From contig NZ_JAFCKQ010000029.1 of assembly GCF_018130215.1 (NCBI RefSeq), forward strand, positions 1 through 64,000: a stretch of DNA of 64,000 nt, read 5' to 3'. Under the pieces are notes generated by a model that made no database searches, was not told the DNA's origin, and saw nothing but the letters and a program-made list of their open reading frames with translations. Positions within the stretch are counted from its first letter, which is position 1; each line of letters opens with the position of its first letter. Below are positions 42,205 to 50,587 of this stretch, piece after piece. The stretch comes from Bradyrhizobium jicamae. Lineage in GTDB: Bacteria > Pseudomonadota > Alphaproteobacteria > Rhizobiales > Xanthobacteraceae. The translations under genes were made by a program, and so were the position numbers.

Positions 42205-43803
42205 CTACTCCCACTCGATCGTCCCAGGCGGCTTGCTCGTCACGTCGTACACCACCCTGTTCACGCCCTTCACCTCGTTGATGATGCGCGTCGCGGTCTC
42301 GCCCAGGAACTTCATCTCGAACGGATAGAAGTCCGCAGTCATGCCGTCGGTCGAGGTCACTGCGCGCAGGCCCACGACGTAATCATACGTGCGGCCGTCG
42401 CCCATCACACCGACGGTCTTCACCGGCAGCAGCACTGCAAACGCCTGCCAGATCGCATCGTAGAGGCCGTGCTTGCGGATCTGGTCGATGTAGACGGCAT
42501 CGGCGTTGCGGAGGATGTCGAGCTTTTCCTTGGTGATGTCGCCGGGGCAGCGGATGGCGAGGCCGGGGCCCGGGAACGGGTGGCGGCCGACGAATATCTC
42601 GGGCAGGCCGAGCTCGCGGCCGAGCACGCGCACCTCGTCCTTGAACAATTCGCGCAGGGGCTCGACGAGCTTCATGTTCATCCGCGCAGGCAGCCCGCCG
42701 ACATTGTGGTGCGACTTGATGGTGACCGAGGGACCACCGGTGAAGGAGACACTCTCGATCACGTCGGGATAGAGCGTGCCCTGAGCCAGAAATTCGGCGC
42801 CGCCGATCTTCCTGGCCTCCGCGTCGAACACGTCGATGAAGAGCCGTCCGATGGTCTTGCGCTTTTGCTCGGGGTCGGTGACGCCGGCGAGCTCGCCGAG
42901 GAACTGCTTCGACGCATCCACATGCACCAGCGGGATGTTGTAGTGGTGGCGGAACAGGTCGACGACGGTCTTGGCCTCGTCAAGCCTGAGCAGGCCGTGA
43001 TCGACGAACACGCAGGTGAGCTGGTCGCCGATCGCCTCGTGGATCAGCACCGCGGCGACGGCGGAATCGACGCCGCCGGAGAGGCCGCAGATCACCTTGC
43101 CCTTGCCCACCTGGGCGCGGATCTTCTCGATCGCCTCCTCGCGGAAGGCGCGCATGGTCCAGTCGCCAGTGAGGCCTGCGACCTTGCGGACGAAATTGCG
43201 GATCAGTTTTGCACCATCCGGCGTGTGCACGACCTCGGGGTGGAACATCAACCCGTAATATTTGCGTTTCTCGTCCTGGATGATCGCGAACGGAGCATTC
43301 GGCGAGGTGCCGGCCACCGTGAAGCCCGGCGGCATCCTGGTGATACGGTCGCCATGGCTCATCCACACCTGGTGCTTTTCGCCGAGGCCCCAGATGCCGT
43401 CGAACAGGCCGCTCTCGGTCTTCACCTCGACGTCGGCGCGGCCGAATTCGCGATGATGCCCGCCCTCGACCTCGCCGCCGAGCTGGGCGGCCAGGGTCAT
43501 CTGGCCGTAGCAGATGCCGAGCACGGGCACGCCGGATTCGAAGATCAGCTGCGGCGCGCGCGGCGAGCCCGCTTCGTGCACCGATTCCGGGCCGCCGGAG
43601 AGGATCACCGCCTTCGGCTTCATCTCGTTGAAGGCGGCTTCCGCCTTCTGGAACGGGACGATCTCGGAATAGACGCCCATCTCGCGGACGCGGCGGGCGA
43701 TCAGTTGCGTCACCTGACTGCCGAAATCGACAATCAGAATCTTGTCATGCGCCGAGGCCACCGAGGGCGTCGACGTTTCGCGGGCTGTTTGCTGGGCTGT
43801 CAT
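42205..43803 (-). CDS. guaA: GMP synthase (glutamine-hydrolysing)
   Basis: The 532-residue enzyme converts XMP to GMP with ATP and glutamine. The class I glutamine amidotransferase domain has C98 in VLGICYGQ and H188/E190 in MFHPEVVH. The ATP pyrophosphatase loop SGGVDS is at 242-247, and the C-terminal dimerisation domain ends ...KPPGTIEWE. The start is ATG 43801-43803. It belongs to the guanine branch with guaB at 48511. The 3' end borders an accessory region. Confidence 0.98.
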   Translation of the reverse strand: MTAQQTARETSTPSVASAHDKILIVDFGSQVTQLIARRVREMGVYSEIVPFQKAEAAFNEMKPKAVILSGGPESVHEAGSPRAPQLIFESGVPVLGICYGQMTLAAQLGGEVEGGHHREFGRADVEVKTESGLFDGIWGLGEKHQVWMSHGDRITRMPPGFTVAGTSPNAPFAIIQDEKRKYYGLMFHPEVVHTPDGAKLIRNFVRKVAGLTGDWTMRAFREEAIEKIRAQVGKGKVICGLSGGVDSAVAAVLIHEAIGDQLTCVFVDHGLLRLDEAKTVVDLFRHHYNIPLVHVDASKQFLGELAGVTDPEQKRKTIGRLFIDVFDAEARKIGGAEFLAQGTLYPDVIESVSFTGGPSVTIKSHHNVGGLPARMNMKLVEPLRELFKDEVRVLGRELGLPEIFVGRHPFPGPGLAIRCPGDITKEKLDILRNADAVYIDQIRKHGLYDAIWQAFAVLLPVKTVGVMGDGRTYDYVVGLRAVTSTDGMTADFYPFEMKFLGETATRIINEVKGVNRVVYDVTSKPPGTIEWE

Positions 43804-43929
43804 GGCAAGCAGATACGCGACACCGCCCGCCCCCGCAACCGCGAGCCGCGCCGCGCCCACATTCTTCTTTGGGCATGGACAAACGGATATGCGTCAGTAT
43901 CATTGACCTAATTTGGCCAGGACCGTGAA

Positions 43930-44262
43930 ATGAAGATTCCCGCATTGCCCTTCACCGTCACCGACTGGAGCAAGGTCGAGCCGACCGTTCATCCCGGCGA
44001 GACCGGCCAAGCGCTGTGGCGCACGTTCAATATTGGTGATGTCAGGGTGCGGATGGTCGAGTATTCGCCCGGCTATCTCGCCGATCACTGGTGCGATCGC
44101 GGCCATGTGCTGTTCGTCGTCGCGGGCGAGCTCGATACCGAGCTGCGCGACGGCCGCAAATTCACGCTCAAGCCGGGCATGAGCTACCAGGTCTCGGACT
44201 TCGGCGATGCTGCGCATCGTTCGTCGACGGCTGTCGGTGCGACGCTTTTCATTGTGGATTGA
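43930..44262 (+). CDS. DHCW-motif cupin fold protein
   Basis: The 110-residue protein is a single cupin barrel with the tell-tale segment LADHWCDRGHVLFVVAGELD and the late YQVSDFGDAAHRSS. It is a small cytosolic protein; metal binding by the histidines is likely, but no reaction is known. AGGA precedes the ATG. It is divergent from guaA, and a palindromic repeat lies directly after its stop codon. Confidence 0.88.
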   Translation: MKIPALPFTVTDWSKVEPTVHPGETGQALWRTFNIGDVRVRMVEYSPGYLADHWCDRGHVLFVVAGELDTELRDGRKFTLKPGMSYQVSDFGDAAHRSSTAVGATLFIVD

Positions 44263-44269
44263 GATAGCG

Positions 44270-44357
44270 ACGTCGATTCCGGGGCGATGCGTAAGCATCG
44301 ACCCCGGAATCTCGAGATTCCGGGTTCGTCGTTCGGACGCCCCGGAATGACGACGTC
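44270..44357. repeat. Palindromic repeat element, copy 1
   Basis: ATTCCGGGGCGATGC-GTAA-GCATCGACCCCGGAAT (44276-44310) is a near-perfect palindrome. A second palindromic half with CGGGTTCG and CCCGGAATGACG follows. The whole is bounded by GACGTC at 44270-44274 and 44351-44356. The core recurs at 48460-48498. It resembles the REP-like elements common in Bradyrhizobium intergenic DNA. Confidence 0.8.
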
Positions 44358-44360
44358 CTC

Positions 44361-45659
44361 TTACAGCTTCCTCAACACCGATACGAAAAACCCGTCCGTG
44401 CCCGTGCGGCGCGGCGTCATCAGCCAGCCTTCGTCGGATTGCAGCGCGGCCTTGGCAAAATCCTCGGCCTTGTCCCACAGCACCGATGCCGTCTGCTCCG
44501 GCGGCTGCACGGAAAACTCCGGATGGCGCGCGACGAAGGCGCGCACCTGGTCGCCATTCTCGTCCGGCAGCACCGAGCAGGTGATGTAGGCGATCCGCCC
44601 ACCCGGCTTCACCAGCGGCGCGGCGCGGTCAAGCACCTCGGCCTGGTCCTTCAGCCGCACCTCGAGCGCACCGGGGCGCATGCGCCATTTGGCGTCGGGA
44701 TTGCGGCGCCAGGTGCCGGTGCCCGTGCAGGGCGCGTCGATCAGCACGAGGTCGGCGGAGGCCTTGATGTCTGACAACGCGTCCGCCTCGCCGCGCGGGG
44801 TGCGGACCTCGCAATTGTGCACGCCGGCGCGCGACAGCCGCTCATGGATCGGCGCCAGCTGGCGCTTGTCGTGATCGGTGGCGATCAGCCGGCCCTTGCC
44901 GCCCATCATCGCCGCCAGCGCCAGCGTCTTGCCGCCGGCCCCGGCGCAGAGATCGATCACCTGCTCGCCGGGCTTGGCGGCGGAGAACAGCGCCGCTAGC
45001 TGCGAGCCCTCGTCCTGCACCTCGATCGCGCCCTTGATGAAATCCTCCTCGGAATGGACGCCGGGATTGCGGGCATCGGCACCAAGCGCGATGCGCAGGC
45101 CGAGCGGCGACCATGGCGTCTCCACAGCACCGAGATGCGAAAGCCGCGGCAGGATCTTCTCGCGCTTGCCCTTCAGCGTGTTGACCCGCAGGTCGAGCGG
45201 GGCGCGGCTCGCCATCGCGGTCGCCTCCGCCGCGCGGTCATCGCCGAACGCTTTTGCCAGATACGGGTCGAGCCATTCGGGATAGTCGCCGGCGACATGG
45301 GCGGGCGCGGCGTCGAGCGTGCGCGAGGTCAGCGCCGCGCGCTCGCCGTCGGTCAGGGTGTCAGGCGCAAAACGGCCGCCGTCGCACAGGGCGGCGATGG
45401 TCGCGACATCCATGTCGCGCTCGAGCCTGAGCATGCCGAGCAGGCGCGCCCGCGCGCTGTCGTCCTCCATCAGCCAGGCCGCGGAGGATTGCCGACGCAG
45501 CACGTCCCAGATCAGGCCGGAGATCGCGGCACGGTCGCCGGAGCCGGCATAGCGGTGCGCGGTGCCCCACTCCTTCAGCGCCTTGGCAGCCGGAATGCGT
45601 TGTGCGTCGATGATGTCGATCAGGTCGATGGCGGCGGAAAGCCGGGCAGCGGGGGTCAT
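44361..45659 (-). CDS. rsmB: 16S rRNA m5C967-type methyltransferase RsmB
   Basis: The 432-residue protein has an N-terminal NusB-like RNA-binding domain (about 1-130) and a Rossmann methyltransferase domain. SAM motif I is VIDLCAGAGGKTLALA. The two RNA m5C cysteines are C311 in DAPCTGTGTWRRNP and C361 in YITCSVLPDENG. It should modify 16S rRNA, though alphaproteobacterial members may differ in target. The start is ATG 45657-45659. It follows the MAPEG gene by 20 bp on the same strand. Confidence 0.93.
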   Translation of the reverse strand: MTPAARLSAAIDLIDIIDAQRIPAAKALKEWGTAHRYAGSGDRAAISGLIWDVLRRQSSAAWLMEDDSARARLLGMLRLERDMDVATIAALCDGGRFAPDTLTDGERAALTSRTLDAAPAHVAGDYPEWLDPYLAKAFGDDRAAEATAMASRAPLDLRVNTLKGKREKILPRLSHLGAVETPWSPLGLRIALGADARNPGVHSEEDFIKGAIEVQDEGSQLAALFSAAKPGEQVIDLCAGAGGKTLALAAMMGGKGRLIATDHDKRQLAPIHERLSRAGVHNCEVRTPRGEADALSDIKASADLVLIDAPCTGTGTWRRNPDAKWRMRPGALEVRLKDQAEVLDRAAPLVKPGGRIAYITCSVLPDENGDQVRAFVARHPEFSVQPPEQTASVLWDKAEDFAKAALQSDEGWLMTPRRTGTDGFFVSVLRKL

Positions 45660-45679
45660 GGAACTCTTTCGTTGAACGC

Positions 45680-46102
45680 TCAGATCAAGAGCAGGATCTT
45701 GAGCGCGAAATACAGCCACATCGCCGCCAACACCAGCACGCCGGCAAACCAGGCCAGCGAGCGCGTCCGCACGTCGTTGGAGGTGACGAAGACGCCGGCA
45801 TGGGCAAAACGCGTCACCACGAACACCCAGGACAGCAGCACGATGAACAGATCGGCATGGCGCAACGGAAGCGCCAGCGCAATCAGCACGTAGAACAGCA
45901 CCGGCAGCTCGAACTGGTTGGCGAAGCAGTTGGCGAACTGGGTGGCGCGGACCGGCCAGTTCGGCTGGCGCAGCGCGATGTCCTTCATCTTCGTCTCCCC
46001 GCTCGCAAGCGTGGTCGTGCGCGCCGTGGCCATCGCGAACAGAAGCGCGAAGGTGAGAGCAATCTGGATGAAGACCGGTAGCAAAACCATTTGAATAGAC
46101 AC
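45680..46102 (-). CDS. MAPEG-family membrane protein
   Basis: The 140-residue product starts at GTG 46100-46102 with GGGAG seven bases upstream; ATG 46090 is an in-frame alternative. It has four hydrophobic spans and the family segment RATQFANCFANQFELPVLFY, which contains the conserved N, E and P of the glutathione-binding site. MAPEG proteins act on glutathione or lipid substrates at the membrane. It is transcribed with rsmB. Confidence 0.88.
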   Translation of the reverse strand: MSIQMVLLPVFIQIALTFALLFAMATARTTTLASGETKMKDIALRQPNWPVRATQFANCFANQFELPVLFYVLIALALPLRHADLFIVLLSWVFVVTRFAHAGVFVTSNDVRTRSLAWFAGVLVLAAMWLYFALKILLLI

Positions 46103-46331
46103 GAGAATCTCCCTCAGCCGCTGACGGTGCCGCCGCTCTTTGCCGCGCGCCCCCGCCCCTGACAATGAAGGCGCCCGGGAGCCGGCTAAAGCATCACCCG
46201 GCACTGATGACCAACTCGCAGGAACCATGGCGGTTTCCCGTGGCCTGATGCCGTTCCCCGCCATATCGGAACCGGCTTCGTCATCGTTCCGACTTCGCGG
46301 TAGCCTATGATGTCCGCGAAAGGACCGCCGT

Positions 46332-47168
46332 ATGGCCCAATTCCGACTGACGCAGATCTCCGACACCCATCTCGCCCGTCGCCTCAAGCTGCTCACCGAG
46401 AACTTTAACCGCGTGAGCGAGCACATTGACGCGACGCGGCCGGATCTCGTGATCAACACCGGCGACGTCTCGTTCGACGGGCCGACCAGCCGCGACGATC
46501 TCCTCTTCGCCAAGGAGCTGCACGGCGCGCTGCCGGTCGACTGCCTCTATCTGCCCGGCAATCACGATATCGGCGACAATCCGACCGCCGTCGCTGCGCC
46601 GCCGAAGCAGCTGCCCACCGAGGAGACCCGCGCCGCGTTTGTCGCCGAACTCGGCGAGGATCGCTGGCATTTCGACGCCGCCGGCTGGTGCTTCATCGGG
46701 CTGAATTCGCTGATCATGAACACCGGTCTCGACAGCGAAGCCGAGCAGCTCGACTGGCTCGCCTCGCAGCTCGGCAGGGCGGACGGCAGGCCGGTCGCCC
46801 TGTTCCTGCACAAGCCACTCTTCCTCGACGTGCCCTACGATCCCGAGCAGGAGGCGACCTCGTTCCGCTACGTGCCGCAGCCGGCGCGGCGGCGCCTGAT
46901 CGAGATGTTCGGCAAGGTCGACTGGCGCCTCGTCGCCAGCGGCCATGTCCACCAGCGCCGCGACTACACGTTCGCGCGTGTCCGCCATGTCTGGGCACCG
47001 TCCACCGGCTTCATCATCGACGACGCCAAACAGGAGTTGATCGGCATCAAGGAGACCGGCCTGGTCGAATATCGCTTCCAGCCCGACAGTTTCGAGGTGC
47101 GTCACGTCCGCGCGCCTGACCAGGTCAACGTCGACCTCGACATGCTGTTCGGCAAGGAGCCGGCCTGA
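46332..47168 (+). CDS. Calcineurin-like metallophosphoesterase
   Basis: The 278-residue enzyme has the five metal-binding blocks of the family: QISDTHLA (D9, H11 region), NTGDVS, PGNHD, a histidine in LFLHKPLF, and SGHVHQRR. This is the Icc/CpdA-like class of cyclic-nucleotide or nucleotide phosphodiesterases. A role in cAMP turnover would match the cyclase at 5465, but this link is only speculation. AAAGGA precedes the ATG. Confidence 0.9.
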   Translation: MAQFRLTQISDTHLARRLKLLTENFNRVSEHIDATRPDLVINTGDVSFDGPTSRDDLLFAKELHGALPVDCLYLPGNHDIGDNPTAVAAPPKQLPTEETRAAFVAELGEDRWHFDAAGWCFIGLNSLIMNTGLDSEAEQLDWLASQLGRADGRPVALFLHKPLFLDVPYDPEQEATSFRYVPQPARRRLIEMFGKVDWRLVASGHVHQRRDYTFARVRHVWAPSTGFIIDDAKQELIGIKETGLVEYRFQPDSFEVRHVRAPDQVNVDLDMLFGKEPA

Positions 47169-47189
47169 AGCCATGCCCGGTCAGGCAAA

Positions 47190-47208
47190 CGGGGGCAAAA
47201 AGCCCCCG
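47190..47208. terminator. Convergent hairpin between metallophosphoesterase and oxidoreductase
   Basis: CGGGGGC-AAAAA-GCCCCCG is a perfect 7-bp stem in the gap between two convergent genes. It lacks a following T-run but is well placed to end both transcripts. Confidence 0.6.
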
Positions 47209-47272
47209 AAAGTCTGACGTGGTGACGCTTTTGACGCCGTTTCTGCGCGCGGTGGCGCGTATACGTGTCCTC

Positions 47273-48295
47273 TCAGGCCCGGTCGGGCCCGACCCGGACC
47301 AGCTGCTTGCCGAAATTGGCGCCCTTGAGCAGGCCCATGAAGGCCTCGGGGGCGCTGTCCAGCCCCTCGGTCACGAACTCCTTGTACTTGACCTTGCCCT
47401 CGCGCACCCACTGCGACATGTCGCGGAGGAAGTCGCCTTGGCGGGCGGCGAAATCGCTGACGATGAAGCCGCGGATGGTCAGCCGCTTGGTCAGGACGTT
47501 GCGCATCATGGCGGCGGCCCATTTCGGCGCGTGGGCTTCGGTGTCGTTGTAGTGCGCGATCAGGCCGCAGACCGGGATGCGCGCAAACGCATTCAGCAGC
47601 GGGAACACGGCCTCGAACACCGCGCCGCCGACATTCTCGAAATAAACGTCGATGCCCTTCGGGCAGGCGTCCTTGAGCTTCGCCGCAAGGTTGGGATCGC
47701 GATGGTCGAGACACTCGTCGAAGCCGAGTTCGTTCCTGACGAAGTCGCATTTGTCCTTGCCGCCGGCGATGCCGACCGCACGCGCGCCCTTGATCTTCGC
47801 GATCTGCCCGACCGCCGAGCCGACCGCACCTGATGCCGCGGCCACCACCACGGTCTCGCCCGCTTGCGGCTTGCCGATGTCGAGCAGGCCGGTATAGGCG
47901 GTCATGCCGGGCATGCCGAGCACGCCAACGGCCGTGGAGATCGGCGCGATCTTCGGATCGATCTTGGCGAGGCCCTGGCCATTGGACAGCGCATGCGTCT
48001 GCCAGCCCGCGCGCGACAGCACGATGTCGCCCTTGGCAAAAGCGGGATTGTTCGAGGCGATCACCTCGCTGACGGTGCCCCCCTCCATGACGCCGCCGAC
48101 CGGCACCGGTGCGGCATAGGACGGACCGTCGGCCATACGGCCGCGCATATAGGGATCGAGCGACAGCCAGATGGTGCGGAGCAGCACCTCGCCCGCGCCT
48201 GGTGCCGGCGGCGTGTAGTCTTCGATCCGGAAGTCGGAGGGCTTGGGCTCGCCGTGAGGACGGGAGGCGAGTACGACGCGCTTTCCTTGGGACAT
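47273..48295 (-). CDS. NADP-dependent oxidoreductase (MDR family, CurA-like)
   Basis: The 340-residue protein is a zinc-free medium-chain reductase of the leukotriene B4 dehydrogenase/curcumin reductase type. It opens with RVVLASRPHGEPKPSDFRI, has the substrate-site stretch LSLDPYMRGRM, and the NADPH loop AASGAVGSAVGQ followed by GIAGGKDKC. ENVGG lies in the second half of the Rossmann domain. It reduces alkenal or alkenone double bonds. The start is ATG 48293-48295. Confidence 0.93.
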   Translation of the reverse strand: MSQGKRVVLASRPHGEPKPSDFRIEDYTPPAPGAGEVLLRTIWLSLDPYMRGRMADGPSYAAPVPVGGVMEGGTVSEVIASNNPAFAKGDIVLSRAGWQTHALSNGQGLAKIDPKIAPISTAVGVLGMPGMTAYTGLLDIGKPQAGETVVVAAASGAVGSAVGQIAKIKGARAVGIAGGKDKCDFVRNELGFDECLDHRDPNLAAKLKDACPKGIDVYFENVGGAVFEAVFPLLNAFARIPVCGLIAHYNDTEAHAPKWAAAMMRNVLTKRLTIRGFIVSDFAARQGDFLRDMSQWVREGKVKYKEFVTEGLDSAPEAFMGLLKGANFGKQLVRVGPDRA

Positions 48296-48459
48296 GTTGC
48301 TTCCTCGACTGGTTGGTTTCGTGGCGGACACGTAGTCACGCAATCCACCTCCCCGCAAGGAGGCGGATTTGCTGTTTCGCACGCGAGTTGTTTGAAATGT
48401 TGTTTGAAATGACGGCCGTCATTCCGCGAGCGCGGTGGCAGCGTCACATCCCGCACCAT

Positions 48460-48498
48460 CATTCCGGGGCGATGCGACAGCATCGAACCCGGAATGAC
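48460..48498. repeat. Palindromic repeat element, copy 2
   Basis: CATTCCGGGGCGATGC-GACA-GCATCGAACCCGGAATG shares its core with 44276-44310. A half-element (CGTCATTCCGCGAGCG) stands at 48417-48432. It lies between the oxidoreductase gene and the 3' end of guaB. Confidence 0.8.
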
Positions 48499-48510
48499 GT
48501 GCAAGGAACC

Positions 48511-50007
48511 CTAAACCCCGCCCGGATAGTTCGGGGCTTCGCGCGTGATCGTCACGTCGTGGACATGGCTCTCGCGCAGGCCCGCGCCGGTGATGCGGAC
48601 GAACTCGGCCTTGTCGTGGAAATCGGCGATGTTGCGCGCCCCGACGTACCCCATCGCGGCACGCAGGCCGCCGGCGAGCTGGTGCATGACATTGCCGACC
48701 GGCCCCTTGTAGGGCACCTGGCCCTCGATGCCTTCGGGCACCAGCTTCAGCGTGTCCTTGATGTCCTGCTGGAAGTAGCGGTCGGCCGAGCCGCGCGCCA
48801 TCGCGCCGACCGAGCCCATGCCGCGATAGGCCTTGTAGGAGCGGCCCTGCCACAGGAAGACTTCGCCCGGCGTCTCGTCGGTGCCGGCAAGCAGCGAGCC
48901 GACCATCGCGATGTCGGCGCCGGCGGCGAGCGCCTTGGCGAGATCGCCGGAATATTTGATGCCGCCGTCGGCGATCACGGGCACGTCGGCCTTCTTCGCC
49001 GCCTCCACCGCTTCCATGATCGCGGTGAGCTGCGGCACGCCGACGCCGGCGACGATGCGGGTGGTACAGATCGAGCCCGGGCCGATGCCGACCTTGATGC
49101 AATCGGCGCCGGCGTCGATCAACGCCTGGGCGCCGCCTTCGGTCGCGACGTTGCCGGCCACGACCTGCACGGCGTTCGACAGCCGCTTGATCCGGTTGAC
49201 GGCGTTGAGCACGTGCCGGGAATGGCCGTGAGCGGTATCGACCACGACGACGTCGACGCCGGCATCGATCAGCCGCTCGGTGCGCTCATAGCCGGTCTCG
49301 CCGACGGTGGTGGCGGCGGCAACGCGCAGGCGGCCGTGCTCATCCTTGCAGGCCAGCGGATGTGCCACCGCTTTCTCGATGTCCTTGACGGTGATCAGGC
49401 CGACGCAGCGATACTGCTCGTCGACGACGAGCAGCTTCTCGATGCGGTGCTTGTGGAGCATCCGCTTGGCCTCGTCCTGGCCGACGCCCTCGCGCACCGT
49501 GACCAGGTTCTCGTGGGTCATGAGCTCCGAGACCTTCTGCCTGGGATCGCTGGCAAAGCGCACGTCGCGGTTGGTCAGGATGCCGACCAGCTTGCCCGGG
49601 ACGTTCTTGCCGCCGCCGGTGACGACCGGGATGCCCGAGATGCCGTGGTCCTTCATCAGCGCCAGCGCGTCCGACAGCGTGGCGTCGGGGCCGATGGTCA
49701 GCGGATTGACCACCATGCCGGATTCGAACTTCTTGACCTGCCGCACCTGGGCGGCCTGGCCGTCGGGATCGAAATTGCGGTGGATGACGCCAAGGCCCCC
49801 GGCCTGCGCCATCGCGATCGCCATCCGCGCCTCGGTGACGGTGTCCATTGCGGAGGCGATGATCGGGATGTTGAGCGGGATCGCGCGGGTGACGCGCGAG
49901 CGGATATCGACTTCCGAGGGAAGCACGTCCGACAGGCCCGGCCTCAGCAGCACATCGTCGAACGTGAAGGCTTCGCGGATAGACGGACGTCCCGTGGCCA
50001 TTGCCAA
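48511..50007 (-). CDS. guaB: IMP dehydrogenase
   Basis: The 498-residue enzyme oxidises IMP to XMP with NAD+, the rate-setting step of GMP synthesis. The opening FTFDDVLLRPG, catalytic C314 in GPGSICTTR, and the flap region YRGMGSVGAM are present. A pair of CBS domains (about 98-215), usual for allosteric control by purine nucleotides, interrupts the barrel. The ATG at 50007 or the one two codons later may be used. guaA lies 4.7 kb away on the same strand. Confidence 0.98.
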   Translation of the reverse strand: MAMATGRPSIREAFTFDDVLLRPGLSDVLPSEVDIRSRVTRAIPLNIPIIASAMDTVTEARMAIAMAQAGGLGVIHRNFDPDGQAAQVRQVKKFESGMVVNPLTIGPDATLSDALALMKDHGISGIPVVTGGGKNVPGKLVGILTNRDVRFASDPRQKVSELMTHENLVTVREGVGQDEAKRMLHKHRIEKLLVVDEQYRCVGLITVKDIEKAVAHPLACKDEHGRLRVAAATTVGETGYERTERLIDAGVDVVVVDTAHGHSRHVLNAVNRIKRLSNAVQVVAGNVATEGGAQALIDAGADCIKVGIGPGSICTTRIVAGVGVPQLTAIMEAVEAAKKADVPVIADGGIKYSGDLAKALAAGADIAMVGSLLAGTDETPGEVFLWQGRSYKAYRGMGSVGAMARGSADRYFQQDIKDTLKLVPEGIEGQVPYKGPVGNVMHQLAGGLRAAMGYVGARNIADFHDKAEFVRITGAGLRESHVHDVTITREAPNYPGGV

Positions 50008-50190
50008 CTCCTTTCGGCGGCATCCGCCGCTGCGGTCTTACGGATGAACGCCGCCTGCGGCGACGCTGGCTGCGTCACCGTCGAATCGGCGCCCATCGAT
50101 GGGGTTGACGGCGGTCGATAGCATGGCGGGATGACGAATCAAAGTGGTTGCCAGCCATGCACAGGGATTTTACGGCGCCGGAGAGCCCGC

Positions 50191-50442
50191 TTACGGCGCC
50201 CGGTAACCCTGCGGCGGCCCGTGCCACCGGATCGCCTCGACCATTTCCCGGTGGCGCCGGTCTTCCCGCTTCATGTGTACGGCGATCACGGCATGGGCCG
50301 AAGGCACCAGCAGCAACATGTGGAAAAAAAGCCCGAAAACCGCGCAAAACACGATCAGGACCAGATTGAAGATGGCCGAAAAGGGCTGTCCGTTCAGGAG
50401 CAGCCCGACCGGCGGCAACAGCGCGGCAAGGACGTAGATCAC
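50191..50442 (-). CDS. YqaE/Pmp3-like small membrane protein
   Basis: The product is 83 residues if started at GTG 50440-50442, which has GGAAGG seven bases upstream; an ATG at 50472 gives ten more. The beginning IYVLAALLPPVGLLLNG matches the Pmp3/YqaE signature, and a second span VLIVFCAVFGLFFHMLLLV follows, with a charged cytosolic tail. Proteolipids of this type are linked to membrane potential and stress. It is located upstream of guaB on the same strand. Confidence 0.7.
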   Translation of the reverse strand: MIYVLAALLPPVGLLLNGQPFSAIFNLVLIVFCAVFGLFFHMLLLVPSAHAVIAVHMKREDRRHREMVEAIRWHGPPQGYRAP

Positions 50443-50587
50443 GGTGGACCTTCCAGACGATGGCGGATGCATACCAGCGTCACGCTGGATTTAGGTGGTT
50501 TGGCCGGTTCCGCAATAGCGCCCCCTGCCGCAGGATGATACAGCGCCCTCGCCCGCCGTTTTCAGCTCTCCCGGCCGTCTCATTTTG

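Noticed and set aside
42118..43911. A 597-codon frame antisense to guaA
   Set aside because: It is the complement of the GMP synthase gene; the composition (His, Asp, Ala, Arg rich) is that of a shadow frame.
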